From Mycobacterium europaeum (GTDB taxonomy: Bacteria; Actinomycetota; Actinomycetes; Mycobacteriales; Mycobacteriaceae): a DNA stretch of 64,000 nucleotides. Below the pieces are notes generated by a model. The model saw only the letters and a list, made by a program, of their open reading frames with translations. It had not been told where the DNA came from and ran no database searches. Positions 15,653-26,815 of the stretch are shown here, one piece after another (position 1 is the stretch's first letter; each line of letters opens with the position of its first letter). The translations under genes were made by a program, and so were the position numbers. The DNA is taken from positions 104,368 to 168,367 of the forward strand of contig NZ_LQOU01000028.1 in NCBI RefSeq assembly GCF_002102155.1, in the 5' to 3' direction.

Positions 15653-16300
15653 TTGACGCGCACGACGCGCTGGACGATCGCGATCCTTACGGTGGTGGCG
15701 GCGCTGACCGCGGCCCTGGTGGCCCAGCTGCACGACGAGTCCGCGACGCCGTCGAAACCCGGCACAGCCGCGGACACCGGTGACCGCGAACATCGCGACG
15801 CCGACACGGCGGCGGCGCTGGCGGGCCCGCGGCAGCGGGCCGACCTCCCGCCGTGCCCCGCCGCCGGCGCCGCCCCCGGCCCCCGGGCGCTGCGCGGTGT
15901 CACCGCCGAATGCGCCGCGGACGGTTCGGTCGTCGACGTCGCCCGCGCGCTCGCCGGGCGCCGGGTGGTCCTCAACCTGTGGGCGTACTGGTGCGCGCCG
16001 TGCGCGGCCGAACTGCCCGCGATGGCCGAGTATCAACGGCGCGCCGGACCGGACGTGACGGTGGTGACCGTGCACCAAGACGAGAACGAGACGGCGGCCT
16101 TGCTGCGCCTGGCCGAGCTGGGCGTTCGCCTGCCGACGCTGCAGGACGGTCGCCGTCGGATCGCGGCGGCGCTGGGGGTGGTAAACGTGATGCCTGCGAC
16201 GGTGGTGCTGCGGCCGGACGGTAGCGTTGCCCAGATGCTGCCGCGGGCTTTCGGCAGTGCCGACGAGATCGCCGCAGCGGTCGGAAACGACAAGGGATAA
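15653..16300 (+). CDS. Membrane-anchored thioredoxin-like protein (Rv3673c-like)
   Basis: 215 residues. One N-terminal signal-anchor helix (about 8-24), an Ala/Arg-rich linker, then a TlpA/ResA-type thioredoxin domain with active site NLWAYWCAPCAAELP and cis-Pro loop VMPATVV. The domain faces the periplasm. ResA/CcmG-like proteins reduce cytochrome c or other exported cysteines; the target here is unknown. The TTG start has AGGG upstream. It lies between nth and the NUDIX gene. Confidence 0.88.
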   Translation: MTRTTRWTIAILTVVAALTAALVAQLHDESATPSKPGTAADTGDREHRDADTAAALAGPRQRADLPPCPAAGAAPGPRALRGVTAECAADGSVVDVARALAGRRVVLNLWAYWCAPCAAELPAMAEYQRRAGPDVTVVTVHQDENETAALLRLAELGVRLPTLQDGRRRIAAALGVVNVMPATVVLRPDGSVAQMLPRAFGSADEIAAAVGNDKG

Positions 16301-16329
16301 GCCGTACATTGGACCGACTGGAGCGCCCG

Positions 16330-17145
16330 GTGACTGTTGGGGGCATGCCCCCGCCCGGGGAAGGCGGCACGCCGGCCGACGCGCGCGGGACGGTTCCGCT
16401 GACGCCGGACTCCTCGCCCGCGTGGCTGCGCCCCCTGGTCGACAACGTCGAGCGGATGCCCGACGCGTATCGGCGCCGGCTACCGGCCGACGTGCTGGCG
16501 ATGATCACCGGCAAGACCGTGTCGGCGTTGAGCGGCAGCGGTCGCGAGGCCGCCGTCCTGGTGCTGTTCTCGGGTCCGGAGTCCGCGCCGGCCGACGGCG
16601 GCGTCCCCGACGACGCCGACCTGCTGGTCACCGTGCGGGCCTCGACGCTGCGCCACCATGCCGGGCAGGCGGCGTTTCCCGGCGGTGCCTCCGATCCCGT
16701 CGATGACGGTCCGGTGGCCACCGCCCTGCGCGAAGCCCGGGAGGAGACCGGGATCGACGTGTCCCGGCTGCGTCCCCTGGTCACCATGGAACGCACGTTC
16801 ATCGCGCCGTCGCGGTTCCACGTCGTCCCGGTGCTGGCCTACTCGCCCGACCCCGGGCCGGTGAACGTCGTCAACGAGGCCGAAACCGCGATCGTGGCGC
16901 GGGTTCCGGTGCGCGCGTTCATCAATCCGGCCAACCGGCTGATGGTGTACCGGGGTGAGGCCGGCCGCCGGTGGGCCGGACCGGCGTTTCTGCTGAACGA
17001 GATGCTGGTCTGGGGATTCACCGGCCAGGTGATCTCCGCGATGCTCGACGTCGCCGGATGGGCCCGGCCGTGGGACACCACCGACTTCCGCGAGTTGGAC
17101 GCGGCGATGGCGCTCGTGGGCGAGCAGGGCGGACCTCCGCGGTGA
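16330..17145 (+). CDS. NUDIX hydrolase, CoA pyrophosphatase-type (Rv3672c-like)
   Basis: 271 residues. The NUDIX helix is ATALREAREETGID, preceded by LRHHAGQAAFPGG, the extra motif of CoA-cleaving NUDIX enzymes. This predicts hydrolysis of CoA or its thioesters to 4'-phosphopantetheine and 3',5'-ADP. The GTG at 16330 is chosen because GGAG lies six bases upstream; a TTG at 16309 is in frame. A perfect GGGGGCATGCCCCC palindrome lies just after the start and encodes a Gly/Pro-rich stretch. Its stop overlaps a GTG that could start marP. Confidence 0.87.
   Translation: MTVGGMPPPGEGGTPADARGTVPLTPDSSPAWLRPLVDNVERMPDAYRRRLPADVLAMITGKTVSALSGSGREAAVLVLFSGPESAPADGGVPDDADLLVTVRASTLRHHAGQAAFPGGASDPVDDGPVATALREAREETGIDVSRLRPLVTMERTFIAPSRFHVVPVLAYSPDPGPVNVVNEAETAIVARVPVRAFINPANRLMVYRGEAGRRWAGPAFLLNEMLVWGFTGQVISAMLDVAGWARPWDTTDFRELDAAMALVGEQGGPPR
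16339..16352. repeat. Perfect palindrome GGGGGCATGCCCCC in a coding N-terminus
   Basis: A 14-base perfect palindrome at codons 4-8 of the NUDIX gene. It resembles the GGGGGCGCCCCC palindrome at 6575-6586, also inside a variable N-terminus. Confidence 0.6.
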
Positions 17146-17156
17146 ACATGAACTCG

Positions 17157-18350
17157 ATGACCCCGTCGCAATGGCTTGACGTGGCCGTGCTCTCGGTCGC
17201 CTTCATCGCGGCCGTCTCGGGCTGGCGATCCGGCGCGCTGGGCTCGTTGCTGTCGTTCGTCGGCGTCCTGCTGGGCGCGATCGCCGGTGTGCTGCTGGCC
17301 CCCCACCTCGTCAGCCACATCGCCGCGCCCCGGGCCAAGCTGTTCGCCGCCCTGTTCCTGATCCTGGCGCTGGTCGTCATCGGCGAGGTCGCGGGGGTGG
17401 TGCTGGGACGCGCGGTCCGCGGCGCGATCCGCAGCCGCCTGATCCGGACGGTGGACTCGTTCATCGGGGTGGGCGTTCAGGTGGTGGTGGTGTTGACCGC
17501 GGCCTGGTTGCTCGCGACGCCGCTGACCCAGTCCAAGGATCAGCCGGAGCTGGCCGCCGCGGTCCGCGGCTCGCGGGTGCTGGCCCAGGTCAACGAGGTC
17601 GCCCCGCCGTGGCTGAAGACGGTGCCCAAGCGGCTGTCGGCCCTGCTGAACACCTCGGGCCTGCCCGCGGTGCTCGAGCCGTTCAGCCGTACGCCGGTGA
17701 TTCCGGTCGCCTCGCCCGACCCGGCGCTGGCCAACAACCCGGTGGTGCAGGCCACCGCGCCCAGCGTCGTCAAGGTGCGCAGCCTGGCGCCGAGCTGCCA
17801 GAAAGTGTTGGAGGGCAGCGGATTCGTGATCGCCCCGGACCGGGTGATGACGAACGCGCACGTGGTGGCCGGCTCCAACAGCGTGCAGATCTACGCCAGC
17901 GGAACCCCGCTGGACGCCACCGTCGTGTCCTACGACCCGTCGGTCGACATCGCCATCCTCGCGGTGCCCAACCTGCCGCCACCGCCGTTGGTGTTCGCGC
18001 AGAACGAGGCGAAGACCGGTACCAGCGTCGTGGTGCTGGGCTATCCGGGCGGCGGCAACTTCACCGCGACGCCGGCCCGCATCCGCGAGGTGATCAAGCT
18101 CAGCGGCCCCGACATCTACCGCGATCCCGCACCGGTGACCCGTGACGTCTACACCATCAGAGCCAATGTGGAGCAAGGGAATTCGGGTGGACCGCTGATC
18201 GACCTGAACGGTCAGGTGCTCGGCGTGGTGTTCGGTGCGGCCGTCGACGACCCCGACACCGGTTTCGTGTTGACGGCCGACGAGGTGGCCGGCCAGCTCG
18301 CCAAGATCGGCGACACCCGGCAGGTGAACACCGGGTCGTGCGTCAGCTGA
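17157..18350 (+). CDS. marP: Membrane serine protease MarP
   Basis: 397 residues from ATG 17157, the length I recall for Rv3671c; a GTG at 17142 (GTGA overlap) and an ATG at 17148 are alternatives. Four transmembrane helices (about 1-130) precede a periplasmic chymotrypsin-fold domain: His in MTNAHVVAG, Asp in DPSVDIAIL, Ser in EQGNSGGPLI. Two cysteines (LAPSCQK and the tail GSCVS) fit the known regulatory disulfide. MarP is needed for acid and oxidative stress resistance. It is the last gene of the nth operon and overlaps ephE by eight bases. Confidence 0.95.
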   Translation: MTPSQWLDVAVLSVAFIAAVSGWRSGALGSLLSFVGVLLGAIAGVLLAPHLVSHIAAPRAKLFAALFLILALVVIGEVAGVVLGRAVRGAIRSRLIRTVDSFIGVGVQVVVVLTAAWLLATPLTQSKDQPELAAAVRGSRVLAQVNEVAPPWLKTVPKRLSALLNTSGLPAVLEPFSRTPVIPVASPDPALANNPVVQATAPSVVKVRSLAPSCQKVLEGSGFVIAPDRVMTNAHVVAGSNSVQIYASGTPLDATVVSYDPSVDIAILAVPNLPPPPLVFAQNEAKTGTSVVVLGYPGGGNFTATPARIREVIKLSGPDIYRDPAPVTRDVYTIRANVEQGNSGGPLIDLNGQVLGVVFGAAVDDPDTGFVLTADEVAGQLAKIGDTRQVNTGSCVS

Positions 18351-19296
18351 CCACCTGGTCGAGGAATCTCATCAAGTGTCTGTTGACATCCTCGGGCGCC
18401 TCTTCGTGGCTGAAATGCCCTGCGCCCGCGATGGATACGTACCGCCCCTGCGGGGCGTAGCGCTGCGTCCGGTCGACCGCGTCGGCCAGCACGTAGGGAT
18501 CGGCGTCGCCGCGCAGGTGTAGCAGCGGCACGCTGAGCCGCTGGCACATCGACTTCATGAAGCGGCGGCCTTCGTCGCGCAGCTGACTGCGCACCGCCCA
18601 GCGCTGGTATTCCAGCGCGCAGTGCGCCGCCGAGGGGATCTGGATGGCGATCCGCAGGTGACGAATGGATTCGGAAAAATCTTCGGAAGCAAGCCATTTG
18701 GCGCTGCTGCGACGCCGGACGAGGCGCTCGATCTCGGCCCCGTCGTCGCGGGTCAGCAGGCGCTCCGGCCAGATGGGCAGCTGGTAGCGCAGCAACGTCG
18801 GCAGCAGCGCGTAACCCTGGTCGCGCCGGGTCAGCGTGGACCGGCGCAGCGCCGCCGGGTGCGGTGAGCTGATCAGCGCGATGGCCGAGACCAGCCGCGC
18901 GTGCAGCAGCGCGGTCGCCCAGCAGGTCAGCCCGCCGTCGGCGTGACCGACCAGGGTCGCCGACGAGTGCCCCAGCGCGCGGATGAGGCCGGCGGTGTCG
19001 CCGGCGAGTGTCCAGCCGTCGTAGCCGCGGGGCGGCTTATCGCTGCCGCCATACCCGCGCAGGTCGACCGCGACCACCCGCGCCCCGGTCAGCCCACGCA
19101 GCTGATGACGCCACGACCACCAGAACGAACCGAAACCATGCAGCAACATCACCAGCGGGCGGGCCGTGGGCGGTGCGGCCGTGTCGGCGGCGGCGGGCAG
19201 GGCCTCGACGACGTGGAACCGGATGCCGTTGGCGTGCACGTCCAGGTGACGCCACGGCCCGTCGATGCGGGTGACCGACGGATCCGGCGGCGCCAT
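18343..19296 (-). CDS. ephE: Alpha/beta hydrolase, EphE-like epoxide hydrolase
   Basis: 317 residues. The oxyanion motif is LLHGFGSFWWSW, the nucleophile elbow is GHADGG with Asp as in epoxide hydrolases, and the catalytic His is in GAGHFSHEEAPE. A DPYVLAD segment carries the acid residue. Rv3670 (EphE) is the counterpart. The substrate is unknown. Its ATG follows the upstream stop with no gap, so it is co-translated with the holin-family gene. Confidence 0.88.
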   Translation of the reverse strand: MAPPDPSVTRIDGPWRHLDVHANGIRFHVVEALPAAADTAAPPTARPLVMLLHGFGSFWWSWRHQLRGLTGARVVAVDLRGYGGSDKPPRGYDGWTLAGDTAGLIRALGHSSATLVGHADGGLTCWATALLHARLVSAIALISSPHPAALRRSTLTRRDQGYALLPTLLRYQLPIWPERLLTRDDGAEIERLVRRRSSAKWLASEDFSESIRHLRIAIQIPSAAHCALEYQRWAVRSQLRDEGRRFMKSMCQRLSVPLLHLRGDADPYVLADAVDRTQRYAPQGRYVSIAGAGHFSHEEAPEDVNRHLMRFLDQVVS

Positions 19297-19824
19297 CTAC
19301 CAACCCGAGGGATCGGTTTCGGGCTTCTCGTGCTTGCCGTGCCCGGCGAGCTGCTTGGCCGCTCCCTGTGGTTTGTCGTGACCCGGGGTGAGGGCGGTGC
19401 GCGTCTCCTTGACCGATTCGATGGTCTCTCGCGGTCCCCGGATCCGGCGCACCTTGAGGAAGCCCAGCAGGGCCAGCAGGGCCCCGACCACCACCTGGAT
19501 CCCGAACACGATCAGGAACGCCACCCACCGCCACAGCCAGGTGTCGAGCAGTTCGGCGACGAAGAAGAAGAAAAAGAAGGTGGAGTAGAACAGCACCACC
19601 AGCGCGGCGATGAAGAACACGCTGCCGGTCAGGCCCTTCTTGACGTCCCGGGTGATCTCCGCCCGGGCCAGTTCCACCTCGGCGCGCACCAGCGTGGAGA
19701 CCTGCGTGGTCGCGTCCTTGATCAGGTCGCCGATCGACGGCTCGGCGGGCCGGGCGTGCGGGTCGGTCAGGGGGATCGTGGTCAGGGTGCTGGGCACACC
19801 GTTCTTGCCATCGCCTTTGCTCAC
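19297..19824 (-). CDS. Phage holin-family (superfamily 6 type) membrane protein (Rv3669-like)
   Basis: 175 residues. An amphipathic segment LIKDATTQVSTLVRAEVELARAE is followed by two hydrophobic helices, one with an unusual run of Phe (FFFFFF), then a basic tail. This is the actinobacterial phage-holin superfamily 6 pattern, found widely in chromosomes with no phage nearby; a lytic role is not implied. The GTG at 19824 has AGAGGGGAC upstream. Confidence 0.8.
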   Translation of the reverse strand: MSKGDGKNGVPSTLTTIPLTDPHARPAEPSIGDLIKDATTQVSTLVRAEVELARAEITRDVKKGLTGSVFFIAALVVLFYSTFFFFFFVAELLDTWLWRWVAFLIVFGIQVVVGALLALLGFLKVRRIRGPRETIESVKETRTALTPGHDKPQGAAKQLAGHGKHEKPETDPSGW

Positions 19825-20059
19825 AGACGGTCCCCTCTTTCGTCATCGGCCGGGCTCTGTCGTCGCGGTTCATGTTGCCATGCGGCGCTTTGCCAGACGA
19901 GGCCAGCCGAGGGCGGCGACCGGACCGACCTCGATCGGGGCGACGATCTGGGCCCGCGCGACCGGTTCCGGCAACCGCGCGCAGCACGGCGTGCGAGACG
20001 TCCGGCCGACTAGACTGGCAAAGCCGGTCCGGGTCCGGCCTGTCGATGGGAGTGGTGCT

Positions 20060-20758
20060 GTGCAGACGGCGCACCGGTGCTTCGTGGCGGCAATGGCGGC
20101 GATGTTCGTGGTTCTGGTGGGCTGCCCCCCACGCGCTGCGGCCGCCGACGTCAAGATCCCGATGGGCGGCGGCGCGGGGATCGTCATCAACGGCGACACG
20201 ATGTGCACCCTGACGACCATCGGGGGCGATACCGCCGGTGATCTGATCGGTTTCACCTCCGCGCACTGCGGCGGTCCCGGCGCCAAGGTCGCCGCCGAGG
20301 GCGCCGAAAACGCCGGGATCCTGGGCACCATGGTGGCCGGCAACGACAACCTCGACTACGCGGTCATCAAATTCGATCCGGCCAAGGTGACCCCGACCGC
20401 CAACTACAACGGCTTCGTGATCAACGGCCTCGGCCCGGATCCGGCCTTCGGCGAGATCGCCTGCAAGCAGGGGCGCACCACCGGAAACTCGTGCGGCGTC
20501 ACCTGGGGTCCGGGCCAGGACCCGGGCACCATCGTCATGCAGGTCTGCGGCCAGCCGGGTGACTCGGGGGCGCCGGTGACCGTCAACAGCATGCTGGTCG
20601 GCATGATCCACGGGGCGTTCAGCGACAACCTGCCGACCTGCGTCATCAAGTACATCCCGCTGCACACCCCGGCCGTGGTGCAGTCGTTCAACGCGATCCT
20701 GGCCGACATCAACACCAAGCATCGGCCCGGCGCGGGGTTCACGCCGCTACCGGCCTGA
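20060..20758 (+). CDS. Secreted trypsin-like serine protease (Rv3668c-like)
   Basis: 232 residues. A signal peptide ends in a run of Ala near residues 29-32; LVGC within it also reads as a possible lipobox. The chymotrypsin-fold domain has His in TSAHCGG, Asp in NLDYAVIKF and Ser in QPGDSGAPV, plus cysteines spaced for disulfides. It resembles streptogrisin-type proteases. The GTG at 20060 has GGGAG seven bases upstream; the longer open frame to 19610 lacks domain features. It is convergent with acs, five bases apart. Confidence 0.88.
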   Translation: MQTAHRCFVAAMAAMFVVLVGCPPRAAAADVKIPMGGGAGIVINGDTMCTLTTIGGDTAGDLIGFTSAHCGGPGAKVAAEGAENAGILGTMVAGNDNLDYAVIKFDPAKVTPTANYNGFVINGLGPDPAFGEIACKQGRTTGNSCGVTWGPGQDPGTIVMQVCGQPGDSGAPVTVNSMLVGMIHGAFSDNLPTCVIKYIPLHTPAVVQSFNAILADINTKHRPGAGFTPLPA

Positions 20759-20763
20759 GGCGG

Positions 20764-22722
<1,959 letters not shown>

Positions 22723-22824
22723 TGGCTTCCTCCTGGTGTCGAGGCTCGTCGATCGTCAGAGAGCCTAGCCCCACAACGTGAAATACGACGCTCGAAATGC
22801 AGGTCAAAGCGCGCCCCGATGGCG

Positions 22825-22830
22825 GATAAT
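22825..22830 (+). promoter_or_regulatory. -10 box GATAAT, leaderless DUF4232 gene
   Basis: GATAAT, 7 bases, GTG at 22838. Confidence 0.55.
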
Positions 22831-22837
22831 CACCGGT

Positions 22838-23380
22838 GTGCCGGGTCACGGGCGGCGCATCCGCCGACTAGTTCTCAGCTTTGCCTCGGCCGCAACGGGT
22901 TACGCGGCCACCGCCATGCTGGGGACTCCGGCGTGGGCCATGCCGACCGATACCGCCGACGAGCCGACCCCATGCTGGTCGGACCAGATCGCCGTCACCT
23001 CCTGGCCGGCTCAGGCCGCCGTCGGCCACCGCGCGACGACTCTGCTGTTCAGCCTCGCCGGCGGCGCGGAGCCCTGCACGTTGACCGGATACCCCGGGGT
23101 GGACTCGGGCGCCGGTGGGCCACTCATCCATGCGCAACCCACGCTGCGCGGCTACATGGGCGGCCTGCCGGGCGGCGCCGACTCACCGCCGACGGTCATC
23201 CTGTCGCTGTCCAGCCAGGCGCAGGCCGTCGTGGAGGGCATCGCCATCGACGCCAACGGCGCGCCGTGCCCCACCTACACCGAGCTGCTGGTCACCCCTC
23301 CGGACACGACGGTGGTGCTGACCGTGCCGGCCGCCATCGACGTGTGCACGCTGCAGGTGCACCCCGTCACGCCCGTCTGA
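22838..23380 (+). CDS. Exported DUF4232-type protein
   Basis: 180 residues. A signal peptide with basic start and Ala-rich core ends near AWAMP (about residue 34). The rest fits DUF4232: PCWSDQIAVTSW, EPCTLTGYPGVD, and a late DVCTLQV that provides disulfide cysteines. The function is unknown; it is probably secreted or surface-bound. The GTG is fixed by GATAAT seven bases before it. I do not recall an H37Rv counterpart at this place. Confidence 0.78.
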   Translation: MPGHGRRIRRLVLSFASAATGYAATAMLGTPAWAMPTDTADEPTPCWSDQIAVTSWPAQAAVGHRATTLLFSLAGGAEPCTLTGYPGVDSGAGGPLIHAQPTLRGYMGGLPGGADSPPTVILSLSSQAQAVVEGIAIDANGAPCPTYTELLVTPPDTTVVLTVPAAIDVCTLQVHPVTPV

Positions 23381-23387
23381 AGCGACG

Positions 23388-24188
23388 TCACGAGTCGGCG
23401 CGCGCCAGGCAGTAGACGCGGGCGGGGACGGGGTAGCTGACTGCTTTGTCTCCGGGCGGGCATTGGGTTTTGTCCGTGCTGCCGTCGATACGCTGCACGA
23501 CCTTCACCTGTAGGGCTCCGGAATGGGACTGGCAGTCGCCCAGTCGCATGGTCATGTCAGCGGCGCCCGGGCTCGGCATTTGGTAGCACTGTCCTTCTTT
23601 GAGATTGAAGGCGAAACACAGAATCGAATCATCGTCCGTGAAGCGGTCGTACAAGGAGTGATCGCGTTTGCCGTCGGGGCACGTCGCGGAGGGCCCGCCT
23701 TTGAAGGCGAGTTCGTAGACGGCGGACGGGTTGGCGCAGTTATTCTCCGGCCCGGAGGTGAAGTGCTCCGCCTTAAAAGTCGATTCATTCACGCACTCAC
23801 CCACCCGCATCGATGTGTTGCGGGCTCGCTCAGCTTGGCTTGACACGGCGCGCGCCGCGTGGAAGAAGATGTTCAGCCCGCCCAGCCCCAGCAGGACGGC
23901 GCCGATGGTGATCAGTGTGGTGGCCGACTTGCTCGTCGGCCGCCGCGGCGGCACGGCGGGCGGATAGCCCGGGAAGGGCGGCGGAGCGGGGTACGGGCCC
24001 GGATAGCCCATCGGCGGTGGGGGCGGATGGCCGGTGTTGTACGGCGGCGGGAACGGTGGACGTCTGCGCGAGCGCTCCAGCAGGCCGGCGATCAGACAGA
24101 TCAATCCGGTTGCGGGAAGGCCGAACGTAAAGATCAGTTCCCCCGCTAGCAGACCCGGTCGGTCCGAAGCCAGATACACGACAGTCAC
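23388..24188 (-). CDS. Membrane protein with Pro-rich linker and LppU-like extracellular domain
   Basis: 266 residues. An N-terminal hydrophobic helix, a Pro/Gly/Tyr-rich segment (about 43-82), a second helix near 90-112, then an extracellular part. That part has VGECVNEST, NCANPSAVYEL and paired cysteines as in LppU/SCO3897-type proteins. The function is unknown. The GTG at 24188 follows TAGAAT by six bases. It converges with the DUF4232 gene and is divergent from dppA. Confidence 0.72.
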   Translation of the reverse strand: MTVVYLASDRPGLLAGELIFTFGLPATGLICLIAGLLERSRRRPPFPPPYNTGHPPPPPMGYPGPYPAPPPFPGYPPAVPPRRPTSKSATTLITIGAVLLGLGGLNIFFHAARAVSSQAERARNTSMRVGECVNESTFKAEHFTSGPENNCANPSAVYELAFKGGPSATCPDGKRDHSLYDRFTDDDSILCFAFNLKEGQCYQMPSPGAADMTMRLGDCQSHSGALQVKVVQRIDGSTDKTQCPPGDKAVSYPVPARVYCLARADS

Positions 24189-24194
24189 GCCGCG

Positions 24195-24200
24195 ATTCTA
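24195..24200 (-). promoter_or_regulatory. -10 box TAGAAT, leaderless LppU-like gene
   Basis: TAGAAT, 6 bases, GTG at 24188 on the minus strand. Confidence 0.55.
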
Positions 24201-24251
24201 AATTCGCGGACCCGCGCCGGGCACTTCACCGCGGGGCGCGGCGGCAGGCCC

Positions 24252-24257
24252 TAGGGT
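24252..24257 (+). promoter_or_regulatory. -10 box TAGGGT, leaderless dppA
   Basis: TAGGGT, 8 bases, ATG at 24266. Confidence 0.5.
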
Positions 24258-24265
24258 CGGGTGTC

Positions 24266-25885
24266 ATGCGTCGGATGCGGGCCTATGCGACGAGTGTGAT
24301 CGTTGCCGGCTTCCTGGCGCTCGCGTCCCTGACCGCGTGCGGCGGCGGGGCGTTGAGCCCTGAGTCGGTGGTGGTCAACGGCGGGGAACCGCCGAATCCG
24401 CTGGTCCCGACCGGCACGAACGACAGCCTCGGCGGGCGGATCCTGGATCGGCTGTTCGCCGGCTTGGTGTCCTATGACGCCGCCGGCAAGCCGTCGCCGG
24501 AGGTGGCGCAATCGGTCGAGACCACCGACAACGTCAACTACCGGATCGTCCTCAAGCCCGGCTGGAAGTTCACCGACGGCTCGCCGGTGACGGCGCATTC
24601 ATTCGTCAACGCGTGGAATTACGGGGCGCTGAGCACCAACGCCCAACTGCAGCAGAGCTTTTTCAGCCCGATCGTCGGTTACGACGACGTCGCGGCCGCC
24701 AAGCCGAGCGCGACCACCATGTCCGGGCTGCACGTGGTCAACGATCTCGAATTCGATGTGCGGCTCAAGGCGCCGACCGTCGACTTCACGTTGCGGCTGG
24801 GACACAACGCGTTCTACCCGTTACCGGACAGGGCTTTTCGGGATATGGCGGCGTTCGGCCGCAACCCGGTCGGCAACGGCCCATACGAATTGGCGGACGG
24901 TCCCGACGGGCCGGCCTGGGAACACAACGTCAAGATGGACTTGAAGCCCAATCCCGACTACCAGGGCAACCGAAAGCCGCACAACAAGGGCTTGCGTTTC
25001 GAGTTCTACGCGAACCTCGACACCGCCTATGCCGACCTGCTGTCCGGCAATCTGGATGTGCTGGACACGATTCCGTCCAGCGCGCTGACGATCTACAAGC
25101 GCGACCTGGGGGGCAACGCGGCCAGTGGACCCGTCGCGGTCAGCCAATCGCTCGACACGCCGTTGCGGCTGCCGCATTTCGGGGGCGAAGAGGGTCGGTT
25201 GCGCCGCTTGGCGTTGTCGGCGGCCATCAACCGCCCGCAGATCTGTCAGCAGATCTTCAACGGCACCCGCAGCCCGGCCCGGGATTTCACCGCCAGCTCG
25301 TTGCCCGGATTCGATCCCCACATCCCGGGTAACGACGCATTGGACTTCAAACCCGAACGGGCGCGCCAACTCTGGGCGCAGGCCAACGCGATCTCGCCAT
25401 GGAGCGGGCGGTATTCAATCGCATACAACGCCGACAGCGGGCATCAAGAGTGGGTGGACGCGGTGGCCAACAGCATAAAGAACGTGCTGGGCATCGATGC
25501 CGTCGGCGCGCCGCACCCCACGTTCGCGGGCTTTCGCACCCAAATCACCAACCGCACCATCGATACCGCTTTCCGCGCGGGCTGGATCGGCGACTACCCG
25601 TCGATGATCGAGTTCGTGGCCCCGCTGTACGCCACCGGAGCGGGATCCAATGACGTTGGATACTCGAGCCGGGAGTTCGACGCCGGGCTGGCCGCCGCGG
25701 AGGCCGCCCCCAACCTGCAGCGGGCCGATGTGCTGGTCAACGAGGCCCAACGAATCCTATTGCGCGACATGCCTGCTGTGCCGCTGTGGTACTACATCGC
25801 GGTGGTCGGGTGGTCGCCGCAGGTCAGCGGCGTCAAGCTCACCTGGAACGGTCTGCCCGACTACGAGAACATCGTCAAGGCCTGA
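24266..25885 (+). CDS. dppA: Peptide ABC transporter substrate-binding lipoprotein DppA
   Basis: 539 residues. A lipoprotein signal ends in LTAC (Cys near 25). The rest is a cluster C solute-binding protein (SBP_bac_5) with GGEPPNPLVP and the hallmark KFTDGSPVTAHSFVNAW. It captures peptides; the H37Rv Dpp system (Rv3666c-Rv3663c) is also known to take up haem. It heads the dppABCD operon: dppB begins three bases after its stop. TAGGGT lies eight bases before the ATG. Confidence 0.95.
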   Translation: MRRMRAYATSVIVAGFLALASLTACGGGALSPESVVVNGGEPPNPLVPTGTNDSLGGRILDRLFAGLVSYDAAGKPSPEVAQSVETTDNVNYRIVLKPGWKFTDGSPVTAHSFVNAWNYGALSTNAQLQQSFFSPIVGYDDVAAAKPSATTMSGLHVVNDLEFDVRLKAPTVDFTLRLGHNAFYPLPDRAFRDMAAFGRNPVGNGPYELADGPDGPAWEHNVKMDLKPNPDYQGNRKPHNKGLRFEFYANLDTAYADLLSGNLDVLDTIPSSALTIYKRDLGGNAASGPVAVSQSLDTPLRLPHFGGEEGRLRRLALSAAINRPQICQQIFNGTRSPARDFTASSLPGFDPHIPGNDALDFKPERARQLWAQANAISPWSGRYSIAYNADSGHQEWVDAVANSIKNVLGIDAVGAPHPTFAGFRTQITNRTIDTAFRAGWIGDYPSMIEFVAPLYATGAGSNDVGYSSREFDAGLAAAEAAPNLQRADVLVNEAQRILLRDMPAVPLWYYIAVVGWSPQVSGVKLTWNGLPDYENIVKA

Positions 25886-25888
25886 GCC

Positions 25889-26815
25889 ATGGGCTGGTAC
25901 ATCGCGCGCCGGATCGCCGTCATGGTGCCCGTTTTCCTCGGTGCCACGCTGCTGGTCTACGGCATGGTGTTCCTGTTGCCGGGCGATCCCCTCGCCGCGA
26001 TCGCCGGGGACCGTCCGCTCACCCCCGAGGTCGCCGCGCAGCTGCGGGCCCGCTACCACCTCAACGACCCGTTCGTCGTGCAGTACCTGCGCTACCTCGG
26101 CGGCGTGCTGCGCGGCGACTTGGGTCGGTCCTACTCTGGCCTGCCGGTGAGCGACGTTCTGGCGCATGCCTTTCCGGTCACGCTGCGGCTCGCGCTGATC
26201 GCGCTGGCCGTGGAGACGGTGCTGGGCATCGGTTTCGGGGTGATCGCCGGCCTGCGCACCGGTGGCCTGTTCGACGCGGGCGTGCTGATCACCGGTCTGG
26301 TCATCATCGCGGTGCCCATCTTCGTCCTGGGGTTCCTGGCCCAGTTCGTCTTCGGGGTGAAGCTGGGCATCGCGCCGGTCACGGTGGGCGAGCGGTCGAC
26401 GTTTGGGCGCCTGCTGCTGCCCGGGTTCGTGCTGGGTTCGGTGTCGTTCGCCTACGTGGTGCGGTTGACCCGGTCCGCGGTGGCCGCGAACGCGCACGCC
26501 GACTACGTCCGCACCGCCACCGCCAAGGGGCTGTCCCGGCCGCGCGTAGTGACGGTGCACATCCTGCGCAATTCGCTGATCCCGGTCGTCACCTTCCTGG
26601 GGGCCGACCTGGGGTCGCTGATGGGCGGGGCCATTGTGACGGAGGGCATTTTCAACATCCACGGCGTCGGCGGTGTGCTGTATCAGGCCGTCACGCGGCA
26701 GGAGGCGCCGACCGTCGTGTCGATCGTGACGGTGCTGGTGGGGATCTACCTGATCACCAACCTGGCCGTCGACCTGCTGTATGCCGCCCTGGACCCGAGG
26801 ATCCGGTATGGCTGA
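25889..26815 (+). CDS. dppB: Peptide ABC transporter permease DppB
   Basis: 308 residues with about six transmembrane helices. The N-terminal MGWYIARRIAVMVPVFLGATLL and the cytoplasmic EAA loop (DYVRTATAKGLSRPRVVTVH) are standard for DppB/OppB. The loop contacts the ATPase DppD. It pairs with DppC to form the channel. Its last codons overlap the dppC start by eight bases. Confidence 0.96.
   Translation: MGWYIARRIAVMVPVFLGATLLVYGMVFLLPGDPLAAIAGDRPLTPEVAAQLRARYHLNDPFVVQYLRYLGGVLRGDLGRSYSGLPVSDVLAHAFPVTLRLALIALAVETVLGIGFGVIAGLRTGGLFDAGVLITGLVIIAVPIFVLGFLAQFVFGVKLGIAPVTVGERSTFGRLLLPGFVLGSVSFAYVVRLTRSAVAANAHADYVRTATAKGLSRPRVVTVHILRNSLIPVVTFLGADLGSLMGGAIVTEGIFNIHGVGGVLYQAVTRQEAPTVVSIVTVLVGIYLITNLAVDLLYAALDPRIRYG

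Noticed and set aside
19297..19824. Holin-family gene as a prophage mark
   Set aside because: No integrase, att site or other phage gene nearby; this holin-type family is a normal chromosomal gene in actinobacteria.
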